Source: Zanthoxylum bungeanum (taxonomy: Eukaryota; Streptophyta; Magnoliopsida; Sapindales; Rutaceae). Taken from it: a stretch of DNA of 64,000 bases. Positions 37,225 through 50,000 of this stretch are shown here, piece by piece. Numbering within the stretch: the first letter of the stretch is position 1; each line of letters begins with the position of its first letter. Below the pieces are notes generated by a model that had not been told where the DNA came from, searched no databases, and saw only the letters and a list, made by a program, of their open reading frames with translations. The translations under genes and the position numbers were made by a program. The stretch is taken from the NCBI GenBank assembly GCA_019454045.1, contig SKCR01034806.1, forward strand, positions 20,452 to 84,451, read 5' to 3'.

Positions 37225-38125
37225 AGACAGTGAACTTGAAATGAATCTGATGACATACTTATTCTGAATTTCCCCTTCCGACATCCGTTTCCCGCGACCT
37301 CCGTGACCTAAAAGGTAGTGTCTCTAAATGAGACTCATCATAGGGACTTATATGCAAAAATGCAGTGCCTACAGTAATGTATATGAAGGTTGTGTAACAT
37401 TGTAAAAATGAATTGGGGCTCAATTTATAATAAAATACAAAGCAGCCCCAACTTCTCTATCTGAGACCGGTATGTCGGTCTCCAGACACCGGTATGCCGG
37501 TCTGGCATAGTAACAGCTATGTTACCGTTTGAATATATTCGTTAAGCCGGTATGGTCACCGGTATGGGGATCGGTTTGGTCCTTGCCGGTTCCAGTAGGC
37601 ATGTTTTACTAATAGGCTCATCGATATGGTCACTAGTATATGAACCGGTATGGTCCGTGCCGGTTTGGCTCACCGGTATGGTGGCCTGTTTGATGCATGC
37701 CGATTTCAGTGTGTATGTAATCCCCAGTATGACCGGTATGATATCGATATGAAATATGCCGGTTCATGAGAGCTTGCAAAACAGAGCATCTCACCGATAT
37801 GAAGACTTGTAAGGGACCGGTATGTCAGTCTCTGTACCAAAAATGCATATATGAAGTTTTAAGATATTTTGTACATGAACCTAATGCATCTAAGTGAATG
37901 TGCATGTTTCCTATGAGTTTAGGTACTTGAATAAATAATTCACAATACATTAAGAGCACTGAGCTAAAACTTTACATAATTTCTTCAATATGCGCCAATC
38001 TTCACATTCTTTGCTCTTTACCGCCGCTGTGTTTCGACATCTTTTTATAATGTCTCGCCGTTGTGCGTCGAAATCTTCACTTATATTGCATCATCAAAAT
38101 CCATTACGCGATTGCGTCGCTAACA

Positions 38126-38272
38126 TGTGGGAAATAAAGCTAGAAAATTAGGATAAAAGCTTACACCATTTTCATATGAATACAAAAACCGTTTCAATTT
38201 TGAATAAATTTAGCTGTTAAAAGAGTGCCTACACGTTATCGGGGCCATATTAGATGGATACAATTTGATAAC
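38126..38272. repeat. right copy of the 148-bp direct repeat flanking the Sirevirus-like element
   Basis: It begins TGTGGGAAATAAAGCTAG immediately after the LTR end TAACA (38121-38125) and ends GGATACAATTTGATAAC. It is about 93% identical to 14338-14485. Host DNA beyond it (CTATTCAAATAACGG) does not continue the match. Confidence 0.9.
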
Positions 38273-39398
38273 CTATTCAAATAACGGATGTCAATGCCAT
38301 ATACCAACTATATTTGTGTAATATATTGGTTTATTAACCTGGAACATAAAGATATCCACAAGCCTCTTTCGATGGTCGAGCTAAAATATCCAAAGTAAAT
38401 TAATTAACTATATTTCTATATTAAATAAATCACCTCGAATTCATTAATAACAAGTTCCAATTATGGCTACACATGCCCTACATGTATATTTCTATCATAG
38501 AGAGAAATCCCTAAGATGAGATCGTGTGCTATTGAATCTAAAGCTAAACCTAAAATATATTTTTCAAGTTTATCTAAGTTTACCACACCAATCTTATTGG
38601 TGATCAGGCAACAAGAAGCATTAAACATAAGATTCAATAAATAAACTACAACATCACACAAAATATAAGAAAATCAATTTATAAGTTCATAAATACGGGT
38701 TTCATCACAACCCCAAATTAGAGGTTTAATTACTACACATACTCAGTAACTCAGAAACTCTAAATAATTAAACAAAGATAAACAAAATATTAAGGAAGTA
38801 AATGAAAAAAAGAAGATTTGTCGAGATCGCCAGTCATTTGCTTCTTCCTGTTGAGTTCCTGTGATGTGCTCATTTGGTGTGTTTTTGTCTTCTCCTTCAA
38901 AAATCTCTTTTGGTGGCTGTAAAATTAGGTTATGGAACTCTCCTCTAGGTTTTGGGACGAGTTGTTGTTTATATAGGAGGTCTGGGGGGTGTTTCCTGCT
39001 TAAAAATCGAGTCTGGGCCGAATCTGATACGCAGAACTGCGTCGCGACGCGCCATGGTGGGCGTCGCGCCACCTTCGAAAGCTATTGGTTTCATTTCTTC
39101 AATTGCGCGTCTCGACGCACAATCCTGTATCGAGACGCGAGTTTTGACTCCGAATTTACCCTAAATTACTCCGTATTTTGCCACTTTCATCCCTCGTTAA
39201 TTCCATCGAGTCTCAATATTATCTTTACCGGAAAACGAACCCAAAACACATCAAAATACTCAGAAAACTCGAGATAACTCACAAAACATCAAGCTAGATG
39301 GGCGGCAAATATATGCATATTAGTCGCTCATCATTCATCATCTCCCAAACGTAATTTAGGACACTCTTGATTTTTCTAAACTCCACGCATATGACTTC
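38273..39398. other. intergenic/repeat-like DNA with GCGTCGCGACGC palindromes
   Basis: AT-rich at first, then a GC-richer block (38990-39150) with GCGTCGCGACGC (39039-39050) and related GCGTCTCGACGC and TCGAGACGCG motifs. Short open frames on both strands show no domain. This looks like part of an uncharacterised dispersed repeat rather than a gene. Confidence 0.45.
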
Positions 39399-39760
39399 TC
39401 ATTTCTGATGGTAAGACCACTGTGTCGATGAATTAATGAGTGAGTTCCATGATGCATAAAAGCGTTTCCACTCCAGACCAAGCATATGGCTGCATTTCTT
39501 CATTACGCACTGGTTTATGTGCCAAATACAAAGAATGTGATGTGCCATGGGAAAACATACTTCAATGACATTAATTAGCGCCAAAGCTCGATCTGAAACA
39601 AACACCGATGGCAACGATGCTCCCTTTTCAACCATCCATTTTTTCAAGATTGATAATACCAATGTTAGTTGCTGTGTCATCTCATTACTAAGATATACGA
39701 ACATAAGCGAGTGAGTTCACATTATGGATGTGATACCAACAACCTCCAATATTAATATCC
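39399..39760 (-). pseudogene. MULE (Mutator-like/FAR1-type) transposase fragment
   Basis: The minus-strand frame 39704-39399 contains VFVSDRALALINVIEVCFP followed by HHILCIWHINQCVMKKC, the central block of MULE/FAR1 transposases (an Asp within V-x-D-R-x-x-A-L and a C/W-H motif). Upstream to about 39760 a frameshifted continuation reads NVNSLAYVRIS, where a GVTS...VAFVYL segment is normal. Both ends are missing and no terminal inverted repeats were found, so this is a dead fragment. Confidence 0.8.
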
Positions 39761-40740
39761 AATAATGTATTCAAATCTCTCTCTGAGAATGTTTGGTGTT
39801 ATCATAAGTACAAATTTGCTACCTAAAATAAAAAAAAAAATTTAATGATTTCATGGTCTATTATGCTTGTCATACTATCTCATAACACTTTAATAACAAA
39901 ACCATGCTTGTCATACTATTTTATATATAAATATTAACAATGTTCTTCATTTCCCTCCATTTTTTGTGCATTTACGTAATCATAATCAGAATGAGTTTAA
40001 ATTAAGATGTTATGGTATCAGATTAGACTGTAATCGAAATTAGAATAACTTGATTACTTAATTGCATAAATCGGAATTGAATTCATGTAGTATTGTCATT
40101 GATATGTTTACTTTTTCTAATAATATAAATGAATTATTAATAATTATAAAAATATCCTTATTTAAAATTATATATTAATTCGCCACTTATTATTATTTTA
40201 TTAATCATTAGTTATTATTTAAAATATTAAATTATCAATTATTAGTCATTAATTATTATTATTAATCTTATTTGTTATTAATATTAATTATTAATTAGTG
40301 ATTAATTAATTAATTATATATGTATTTAATAATAATTATTTATTTATTAAATATTAATTTATTTAGGGACAAATTAAATATTCTCATTATATTTTAGAAT
40401 GAGATTCTCATTTCCTTATGGTAATGCATGGGTCCCACATATTTTATTCTTATTCCTATTTCCATTTAAGCAACTAAAACACTTTCAATCATAATCATTC
40501 TCATTCTCCATTCAATCCCACAAGTAAAAAATTTCATCATAGATCAATATAAACCCTAATTTGTCCTCTCTGAAATTAAAATCATGCCTGAATGCCAATG
40601 CCATTTTCGCTTTGAGGAATCATATAGTCATAACCCAAGCCCAAACACAGGCCCAGGTCAAAAATAAGCCCAAGCCTAAGTCCAATTCATAATCATGGAA
40701 ATTAAAAGTGCTAAATTTAAATCTTTAGAAAAAAGTAAAA
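39761..40740. other. AT-rich intergenic region upstream of ERD2
   Basis: Dominated by ATTATTAAT-type low-complexity sequence (40120-40370), with no open frame of note. The stretch 40430-40740 probably includes the ERD2 promoter; no clear TATA box was identified. Confidence 0.5.
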
Positions 40741-40883
40741 CAGAAACAAAACTGTCGATAAAAGTTTCCCCTTCGCTTCTGGATCCCCCGGAGATCTGAA
40801 AAAATTCCATCTTTACAGTTCCCAGAAAGCACATTCCGGTGATCCAAACACATTGTAACATTACATTACACCAAAAAAAAAAG

Positions 40884-43800
40884 ATGAATATATTTAGGTT
40901 AGCAGGGGACATGACCCATTTGGCCAGCGTCCTTGTTTTACTCCTCAAGATCCACACCATCAAATCTTGTGCTGGTACTTTCATATCTTCATATTTTTCA
41001 CATGGATTTTGTTTTTTGGATAATTGTTTAGTCGGTGTAATAGCTTTGGAAATAATGGAAATTTAGTTTTTTATTATATGGTTGCTGTATAATTTGTACT
41101 CATTTGTTGTTTGTGAAGAAATATGGTTTGTATTTGCAAATTGGAGGTTTTTATTTTGGTGGTTTTGTGTCTAATTTCGATAAATGTTCTTTTCATTTGT
41201 AGTTTTAAGTTAATGTAATTAGTGGATATTTGGGTATTAGTATTTTTTGAGTTTTGAAAATGGCCTCTTGTTAAGCTAAGTAGACGAGGGCAGCTCGCAA
41301 TTGTCAGGTCTTTACTCAAACTAGTTCAGTTAGCTTGAGAGTGAGAATCAAAGTTTGATTTCTGAGCTGTTCATGAGTATCCAATTGGACTTATTCGAGT
41401 TACCAAGGACAAATCGGTAGAGGATCTGAGTTAGGATATTCCGCAGTCGTCCCAAAGCTTGGGAATAAACTTGGTTGCTGCACAATTGCGCATCAAACTA
41501 TTACGAAAGATTGTTTTGCGTAGAAATTATGGATTATATGCACCAGAGCTTGTCGTATTCGTGTAGTCTAGGTTGTGCTATTGTAATTGCGGCATTGCTT
41601 TCTGTTTCATCCTTATGTCCACCATTTTTATATGTTTTTGGGGATAGTATTGGTTTATTCAAGTAATATTTCCAAGGTAAAAGGTTTTTGTAGAAACTTT
41701 GATGTTATATGACTAAGATCTTTGGTGTTATATGAAATTTTTTTGGATTATTACCTTCTGTTGTCTTGCCATTTCCCCTACTTGCTGGTCCATTTGCAAT
41801 CATTATGATGTTTTTGCATTTAAGTCGAAGTATATTTGACACGTGAGTTGTGACCATAATAAAGCTATGTTTGACTCTTAATTTAGTGCACTCTATGATT
41901 TTGCACTTCTATTCTTTATGCAGGCATATCCCTGAAGACCCAGGAACTCTATGCACTTGTCTTTGCTACTCGCTACTTGGATATATTTACGAGTTACATT
42001 TCATTTTATAATACTGTAATGAAGTTAATATTCCTGGGGAGCTCTTTCTCGATTGTTTGGTACATGAGGCGCCATAAGCTTGTTCGTAGATCTTATGATA
42101 AGGACCAAGATACTTTTCGCCATTTCTTTCTCGTGCTGCCTTGCCTAATTCTGGCCTTACTTATAAATGAGAGGTTTACCTTGAAAGAGGTATTACTTGG
42201 TACTTTTAATTGTTAAATATTTCTGTGAATTCTCCTTGTTGCTCTCACTGTCTTCTGATTTGAAATATTTACATCAATTTACTGAGCCGTCACAGTGTTA
42301 GTTGGTACTTCTATGTAACATACTGATTGTGAATCAAAGTGTTAATCTGTTCTTTATCCTTTTGCCTCGTTTCCCCCCTCTTTCTTATCTAATAGAATAT
42401 TGGGCAGGTAATGTGGACATTTTCTTTATATTTAGAAGCTGTTGCCATACTTCCTCAGCTTGTATTGTTGCAGAGGACGAGAAATATCGATAACTTGACA
42501 GGGCAATATGTTTTTCTCCTTGGGTATACTGTTTTTCTAAATTCCTTGTATTAATTTTCTGATCAATGAAGTACTTTGTTTATTATTTAAAATATGATAT
42601 TTCATGGTGTCTTTTGATTTATGATTTTCATTCTCATCTTGGTGCTATGGTTATATTGTAGGAATGAAGTTTTATAGTTGTGACTCGTGTGTTATTTTAT
42701 ACCTGTAGAGTTCTCATCTTTCATTCTCATCTGATATGCAATTATTTTAATTTCTCTTACTTTTCCAAGCGGAATTGATATTGCTATTCTGCAAGAATGA
42801 AGTCTAATTTTAGAGCATGCTCAGTTATGACTATTTTTTTTTCTTTGTTGTTCTTCCTTGGTACTCCTCACTCACTATCTGATTATGATGATATGCAATC
42901 AGAACTTTTTTCTCCTCTTCTCTAGAATCTTTTTTAGTCTTATCATTTACTTTGGCTTCTTCATATGCTTTCCAAATCATGTTCTTTTTTCTACATGTAT
43001 GCTCTACTGTCAGAACAATATAGGGATTGGGATTAATAAAGTTTTCCTGAAAACATAACCTAAATGCACAAACACTTATTCAGTCATTAAAAGAATTTCG
43101 CTCTTGAGAGATCAGTATACTACCTTAGGCTCCATTTGGTTATGGTGCAAAGAGCTAACGTCTTTCTTTCAATCGAATAGAACCAACACTAAAGTTGCCG
43201 TGAAAGTGTGTAAAGCTCATTTCGTATGTTTAAATTCCTGTGTTTATACTCATTTCACATGAATTGCAACTTATCATATTTCCATATAACTGATGATTTG
43301 GGGTCAGTCTTCAGTATTCGGTTTATCCATATACCTTGTCTTATTCAGTATAACATAGGAAATATTATCATTATATTTGGTTCATTTCCTTTTTAGTACC
43401 ATTGCTATTTTTCCTGCAATAGTATAGAGTTGTGAGGGCATGATGCAACTAATCATGTCAGAACTATTGGATTACCATCCAATATTTACCTGCAGTATGC
43501 AAAATATTGGTATTTTTTTCTTATCTACTGTGCAACCAGTTTTTGTTTCTCTTTAGTTAGAATATGGTAAACTTATCTTTGTTGCTTCCTGTAATGCAGT
43601 GCATACAGATCGTTGTACATATTAAACTGGATTTATCGCTATTTTACTGAGGTTCACTACGTCCATTGGATAAGTATGATTCTCTCCCATTCTTACTCAC
43701 TCCCTTTCTGTGTGCTTGAGAGCATTCACAACCACGTACATACGTGCTATTTTGATGTTATATATTTGAATGTCATACTTCGCTTATTCAAAGTTGTCTC

Positions 43801-44073
43801 TCTCTCTTTCAAAAATCAAATTGGTTACTTATACCCATGATGAGCACATCATCATTTACGTACACGATTGGTCTTCTCTTGCAGCTTGGATATCAGGTCT
43901 TGTCCAGACATTGCTCTATGCTGATTTCTTTTACTATTACTTCCAAAGGTCAGTGAGTTCTTTTTTTCCAAATCATAGTTAAACATTTGCTGATACAATT
44001 ATATTGACCTCGTCCTCATGTTTTTTTTTTTTTTAGCTGGAAGAACAATGCAAAGCTTGAATTACCAGCTTGA
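40884..44073 (+). CDS. ERD2: ER lumen protein-retaining receptor (K/HDEL receptor), six exons, complete
   Basis: Exons: 40884-40974, 41924-42189, 42408-42523, 43600-43673, 43885-43948 and 44037-44073. All introns are GT-AG and the joined length of 648 nt encodes 215 aa, the usual size of the family. The protein starts MNIFRLAGDMTHLASVLVLL and contains QELYALVFATRYLD, YDKDQDTFRHFFLVLPC, RTRNIDNLTGQYVFLLGAYR and a C-terminus rich in aromatic residues (YADFFYYYF) ending in LELPA. These are signature segments of ERD2, a seven-transmembrane Golgi/ER protein. It binds C-terminal K/HDEL of escaped ER residents at Golgi pH and returns them in COPI vesicles. The conserved His12 and the Arg/Asp pairs are present. 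Start choice: the ATG follows an A-rich leader and matches the family N-terminus. No damage was seen and the gene is presumably functional. Confidence 0.96.
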
Positions 44074-45039
44074 GGCATTATTTTGAAAGTAGCAAACATG
44101 GAAATGTATTTGTGCGATAACAGGTGCTCGGTGTTTTTGCTTTTCGTATCCCCTTCTCTTGGGTGCTCAGGTGAACATGTTAAACACCACTCTTGTTAAC
44201 ATTTATCGTGTCAAACTCAAATTACGTTTTAAACCCAAATACCATACAATACATGTCATATTGTGGATTCATCCTGTTGTGTAGTCTTTTAATGCAAACT
44301 TGATTCAACTGGTGTTACAAATAAATAGAAAATATGCATTTTTTCATTAATTAAAAAGAGGTGAAAGTTGTCTTTCCATATAATAGGGCTATTTGCGTCA
44401 TTAGCATTACAGTATCTAGGAGCATATCGTTATCCAAATTTGCTATTTTCAATGACCTAACAAATTTTTATCTTGCTGTCCTTGCTGTTACAAAATAATT
44501 CCACTTTCAATGATCAGTGGTGCCACAATTATATTTGCTTATATTTTATTTATCCTCTCATTTTAATAAAAATAAATGAATCTCTTAAAATATAAAGTTT
44601 TTTATCATAAAATTATATATTATTGATTTCTAAATTATAAACTTTCCAATGAGAACCATCAAGAGTTTTGACAAAACTCATTCATTGTAACGTTTCTCAG
44701 ATAAATTTTATCAAGTTCAGTCAAATTTTATGGAATATGTACTTAATGATATTTGTTTTAAAGTTTGTAATTTACAATTAATAATATATAATTTTTTCAT
44801 GAATTATTTTAGGAAATGTTTAACTTTAAAATTAACACACCGATGAATTTCCTTAGGAATATGATCAAATTCATTCCAACAAGTTTACACTCAAAAATAG
44901 GGGAAAGTTCAAAATTTTCCAAAAACTTGGAGAGACGTTCGTCGGTCCATAAAGTGTATCAATTTACACCAATTATGTTATTGATTTTGTAGGAAATTAC
45001 TAAATTATTCTTATAGATATTATTATTATTATTATTGGA
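44074..45039. other. 3' flank of ERD2 and intergenic AT-rich DNA
   Basis: The first part is the probable ERD2 3' UTR. The rest has no coding frame or recognisable element. An ATT microsatellite lies near 45018-45035. Confidence 0.5.
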
Positions 45040-45200
45040 ATCGTAGGAAATTCCGCCGTCAAATCATCAATTCCGGGCTTAAGCATAGCATGTAAAATTC
45101 CTGGCTGTCTCAGACTCTTATAAGAAACGTACTATTTAAATTCTAACAACAATGTCAAATCCTGAATCCTACACTTCCAAGTCACATCCTTTGAGGATTT
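45040..45200 (-). repeat. diverged SINE-like relic
   Basis: The plus-strand text AATTCCGGGCTTAAGCATAG ... TCAGACTCTTATAAGAAACG corresponds to a better-preserved copy at 52359-52545. The B-box region is degraded and no TSD is visible. The assignment rests on similarity to that second copy. Confidence 0.45.
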
Positions 45201-45756
45201 TTTATAGATTATTTAAACATGAAATTACAATTTTAACCACAAAAGTAGAAAAATAAAAATAACACAATATTTGATAAATTGTTCATATACTGTTATTTTA
45301 TAATTGATAACTCATTGAAAATGAGTTTAATTACGCAGATTCTTCAATTCGTTGCTTGATCTGCTTCTAAAATAATATTTGCATCACATCTCGTAAATTC
45401 TTCTCCTTGAGACGCTATTTACAATGAGAGGAGAATAAAAAAGCCACCCAAATTAAATCAAACGCAACAAAATTTCCCATCCCCATGGCATTCAAAGCAC
45501 ACGACGGCTTCTGCTAAAAAACCATATGCATTCAAATACGGGACATATTTAAATACACCAAATCAATAAATATATGAGATGTGTTAAGTAGTAATTCATT
45601 TTTTTTATTTTATTGATTAATTTTAAATTTAATATATATATATATATATATAAATTTTAGTGAACGGACGTATCATGTCATCTGTACACCTCAAACTATT
45701 CGGGTTGTAGCAATCAATAATAAAGTAATAGAAGAAGTCAAGATTTCATTTCATTT

Positions 45757-45806
<50 letters not shown>

Positions 45807-47059
45807 TTATCAAATTGTCTTTCAATTAATTATGTAATTTTTTTAGAACAGTAATATATTTATTGGTCGAGTGATGATTTTACCCCCATAGATAATAAGT
45901 TGTGAAATCGAAATGAGTAATTTTTAATTTCCTCACATGAGGTATTTCCTATTTGCAAGTAGATGCTGAAGATGTTTTTATTAGTGAAATCCCTCCTGGC
46001 GTTTGTTGTTTGACCGTTATTTGACAGCGTGATTACTAATATACCCCATGAATATGGTTTCTCACTTTCTTGAACCGGCACTACTGTAACTCATTAGAAG
46101 CTAAATAAATTAACCACATTAACTGGACAATTTTACCCCTAGTCATATATTCAATTTACAAGACGTCAACAATCAATTTACTAATTTGATCCACATAATT
46201 TATTTTATTTTGCCAATAAACCCACCAAAAAGACAAAATAATTTGTAACGTACATAATAAATATTAATTTTTTTAATATTATTATTGAAGTTGAATTATA
46301 ACCGTAACTGAACCGGTAGTACCTGCTTCGATTACAATTTACCGTAATCTAAATTGGTTTGGTTACAATTAATTTTGGATTTCGAACCATAACCGTGGTC
46401 GGGTCTATCCTAAAGAGCCCTCATCCTTCTCTAGTGCTTTTAAAACCAAATTATGTCCTTATTCTGCTCCTGCCCAGTTTCCTTTAAAACCCAATTGCAT
46501 TCTCTTCTCTCCACAGTCTTCAACATTTTTTTTTTACCATTTTCGTGTTCAGTAAGAGTCTCGGTTTCATAATTGTGTACTCGGTGGCTACTCATCTATA
46601 AATCTTTGATGCTTTTATATTTGATCTCTTCCAGATCGATGTTTTTTATTGGCACAATAAAACGTTGAGTACTAGTAACAGACTTCTTGGTTTTGGATGC
46701 TTAAACAAGTTCCTATTAATTTGTAAAAAAAAAAAAAAATTAGATTCTTGAAGGGCATGGAACAGTGGGTTTGCATGTGAAGTAACAGGAGAGTGGAGCA
46801 AGTAAAAACAAAAATCTTTTAAGAGACGAAAACAGAATGAGTTGATTTCAATGGAGAAGAAATAACAAAATGCTATTAGGTTTTATTGAAATTTGGAGTG
46901 GCTGACTGTGGCTTTGTTCTTTGTTCGTCGTTTGAAAGGATCGAAAAAAGGGAAAAGAGGTTGCAATAGTGGTTCGACACAATCCATTTGAAAGACATCG
47001 ATCAAATTTAATTTATAACACAATCCTAGAACTGTTGTTGTTTTAGTTATTTGAATCTT
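45201..47059. other. intergenic AT-rich DNA with simple repeats
   Basis: Contains a TA microsatellite near 45634-45652 and a T homopolymer of about 40 nt (45762-45802). Open frames are short and unconserved. Nothing else was recognised. Confidence 0.5.
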
Positions 47060-47064
47060 TTCTT

Positions 47065-50000
47065 TGTTAGCGTCAATGAACTCAATGAAGAATTTTGATG
47101 ATGTAACGTAAGAAACTTCGGCATGTATTTGCGAGCATTATAAAAAAATATCGAAGTAAATTGATTGTGAAGTAAATAAATGTGAAGATTCAAGCGCCAA
47201 ACGAAGATATCAAATGTAGTCTTATAGCTTTGGGCTCTCATTATAAGTGAGTAAATAATTCGAGTACTCTAAGCTCATAAGATTCATGCAAATTCATATA
47301 TATGCATTATGGTCAAGTGTAAAATGATTTTAATCTTCAAATTCTGCATTTTCTGCACTGAGACCGACATACCGGCCCATGATACATGCATAACTGTGAC
47401 TATACTCTGCTTTGGGCAGTTTTGTATGCTTTTTGGAACCGAGCTAATCCATACCAGTCAATCTAGAGTTGCACGACTACTGGAACCGGAACGGATCATA
47501 CCGGTCCCCATACTGATCAGCTAACCGGCTACCGGTCACCATATCGATCAGTAATCCAGTATGTGTGCTTTGATCTACAACGGTCATATAACCGTTTGAA
47601 TTACAATACCGGCATACCGGTCTCACAATAGAGAGCTGGGACATATATGTATTGATCCTCAATTTCGTTTTTACCAAGTCTTAACACCTTCCTATATTTC
47701 TTTAAAGGCAAAAATATTGAGAGTAACCTAAATCTTCTTGATCAAACACTCTCATCATAATCAAACCTCACGCACTTCACCTTCATACACATTTAGTGAG
47801 CTTGGAGATACTTGGGTTAGAAACTCACATCCATAATCTTCTTTATCTTTTGTGAATCCCCAAGTTGTATTGTAAAATCTTCATTTCTCAAATACTTGGT
47901 TGGGAAATCCCTTGTTGAGTGGGTATACTCAAAAGGGTAATTTGTGTAAAGGTTAAAGAGTGAACCTAAGTGAAAAACTCTTGATGTTGTAAAAGGTTTT
48001 GGGTGAACCTATAAAGTATAAACACTATTGGTTTGGGGTGAACTACGAAAAACTCTTGATTGCGAGTGCGTCATGGAAAACTCGGTGTAAATTGTGGATT
48101 CAATTTGTCGTAGTGAAAGGTTCAAGCGCGGCTTGTGGGAATGAACATAGGCATTATTTACCAAACCATTATAACTACGGTGTCAAATTTCTCTATCTCT
48201 AGACTCTTTTATTTATCGCAAGCTATATTTTGTATTTACATATGTTGGGGTTTTGGGCGATGGGGCGCGTCGGAAGCGCAGGTTCGGGCGAAATAGTATT
48301 TTAAAACTTTTCAAAATACCAAATAAATTATTCAATATCTAATATGAATAATTTATTCATATTTCGCCTAAATCTATTTATTCAATAGCAAATATTGATA
48401 TAAACTTGTTGAAAACTTGCAAAACTTTTACGAAAATCGTTTTTCCGCAAAATGATGCAAAAATGCGTTTTCGACTGAACCGATCACCCAACACACACGG
48501 GGACTGCCCAGGTCAGCCCCGATAGTGTCAGGGCAGTTCATGGGCTGCCCGAACAGTGATAGATTCACTGTTTGGACATCCGTCACCCGATTGGCTCAAA
48601 AGTCACCCGGTAACGTCGTTTTTCGCCAATTTCGCTTATTTCAACTCCGAAACACATTCCGGAAATTGTGCCAACTCCCAAAATACATTCATTACGTTCA
48701 CAACACATCAAATATATCCCAGAATTTCCAGTTTGGTAGAATATGATCAACAAACCAAATTTACCATTTTTTCATGCTTTAATCCAACAATTTCAAGATT
48801 AATCAAATTAATCATAACACCAACTAGAATCACCATACATGAAGCACTCAAGAATAATTCTAGGTGCCATAAGAGTGGTCACAACACTCTAGAATAGCAA
48901 CTCTTCAACAATTGACAAATTTGGAAACTAATTACTTCCAAATCTACTTCACACATGCTTCATTGGCTTCCAATCCATCAACCACAACCATAAGCCCCAA
49001 AAATCAGAATCAAAAGGAACCATAGAACCTTTCTAACAACTCAAGAAATAAGAAACTAGATTTCTAAGCATAGGGTTATGGTAGATTACCTTTAATCCTC
49101 AAATTCCCTAGCCTTATTTCTTGAATTTTCCTTTGATTCTTCATGGATTCTTCAAGCAAGTTGAAACTCATTCTTTTTGTGCTATAGTCGGCCATGGTAT
49201 TAGGTTTGATGAGAAAGAAAACAATTTTTCCTTTAATTCTTCATATTGCCGACTTTCAAGGGTAATTTAGTCATTTTGCTCTTTTGAAAATTAAATCAAA
49301 TTTAATTGCAATATGCTTTATATAATCAAATCATATTTGGACATATATAAAGCTTATTCAAAACATGCCATGTAATCCAATAATAATTAAACACATTTCA
49401 TAACTTTTAAATATTTAACAATTAAATATCCAAATAATCAATTATATAATTATTATTATACATATGTTTTTTTTATTTACAATAAATAACAAATACATAT
49501 ATTTATGGCATGTGTCAAAATCTCATTTGACGATTAATTAATGTGTATCTAATCGTATTATGTATCATCGAACAAAATCCCTTAATGCATGTGTTGTCGT
49601 TTAACTGATTAAACGATCCGAATTAACTCATTTAATCCGGTGAAGTATTATGAATAATCCGTATTATTCATATAGAGTTGCCAAAGTACTCAACGAGTAC
49701 ACTTCATATTGTGCGACTCTCTAAGTTTAGGTCTATCCGTCACGAAATCCAATTTCGTGTCCATAATCCACCCACTCATGGATTATGACGACCACAGATA
49801 ATCTCGCTAAACTATGCAAGCCGAGGTCATTGCATACATATAATCCCTCCGTCACAGGCAATCCATATTATACCTGGGGTATAGTTGAGAACGTCAAACC
49901 TGTTCGATATAATATAGTCGACATTTCATTTATGATCTCTAAATAACACTCGGAACTAATTTCCGATGTTATACCACGACCATGAATTTACTAGATCATA

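Larger units (their letters stand above)
34567..37373 (-). mobile_element. Ty3/gypsy (Tat/Ogre-like) solo LTR, reverse orientation
   Basis: 2,807 bp. The plus strand starts TGTGGGAACACAGAAAC and ends AAATGCAGTGCCTACA. The TSD GTAAT lies at 34562-34566 and 37374-37378. It is the reverse complement of the same family as the 5' LTR at 56710-59957, sharing both ends, the CTATAAAA promoter box (minus strand, 36761-36767) and a 105-bp block near 36120-36230. It contains three repeat arrays listed separately. Confidence 0.92.
14486..38125 (-). mobile_element. gag-only Sirevirus-like Ty1/copia element, minus strand, interrupted by three insertions
   Basis: Read on the minus strand: 5' LTR (38125 to 33921), primer-binding site (33918-33903), gag remnants (31471-30128), a short 3' region with several polypurine tracts, and 3' LTR (28852 to 14486). 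Without the later insertions it is about 5.46 kb. The LTRs begin TGTTAGCGAC and end AATTTCA and are about 1,390 bp net; they differ by roughly 6-7% over the first 300 bp compared by eye. No protease, integrase, reverse transcriptase or RNase H is present, so it is non-autonomous. Sirevirus features seen: repeated polypurine tracts upstream of the 3' LTR, many ACCGGT palindromes in the LTR, and a gag followed by a coiled-coil frame. The lineage name is inferred from these. Confidence 0.85.
33921..38125 (-). repeat. 5' LTR of the Sirevirus-like element, split by a gypsy solo LTR
   Basis: LTR parts are 33921-34566 and 37379-38125 (about 1,393 bp net). It aligns throughout with the 3' LTR parts at 14486-15417 and 28395-28852. 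Its ACCGGT-rich section is 37466-37820. Confidence 0.9.

Noticed and set aside
14338..38272. 148-bp flanks as terminal repeats belonging to the element
   Set aside because: They lie outside both LTR termini in X-LTR...LTR-X order; if part of the LTR they would be on the same side of each LTR. The related solo LTR with a 5-bp TSD confirms the LTR ends.
38861..39277. Overlapping open frames on both strands (109 and 138 residues)
   Set aside because: No domain, no splice structure, and the sequence looks like a dispersed repeat.
39950..40560. Possible MITE with inverted AATCATAATC and ATTCTCATTC ends
   Set aside because: The repeated words are in direct, not inverted, orientation and no TSD was found.
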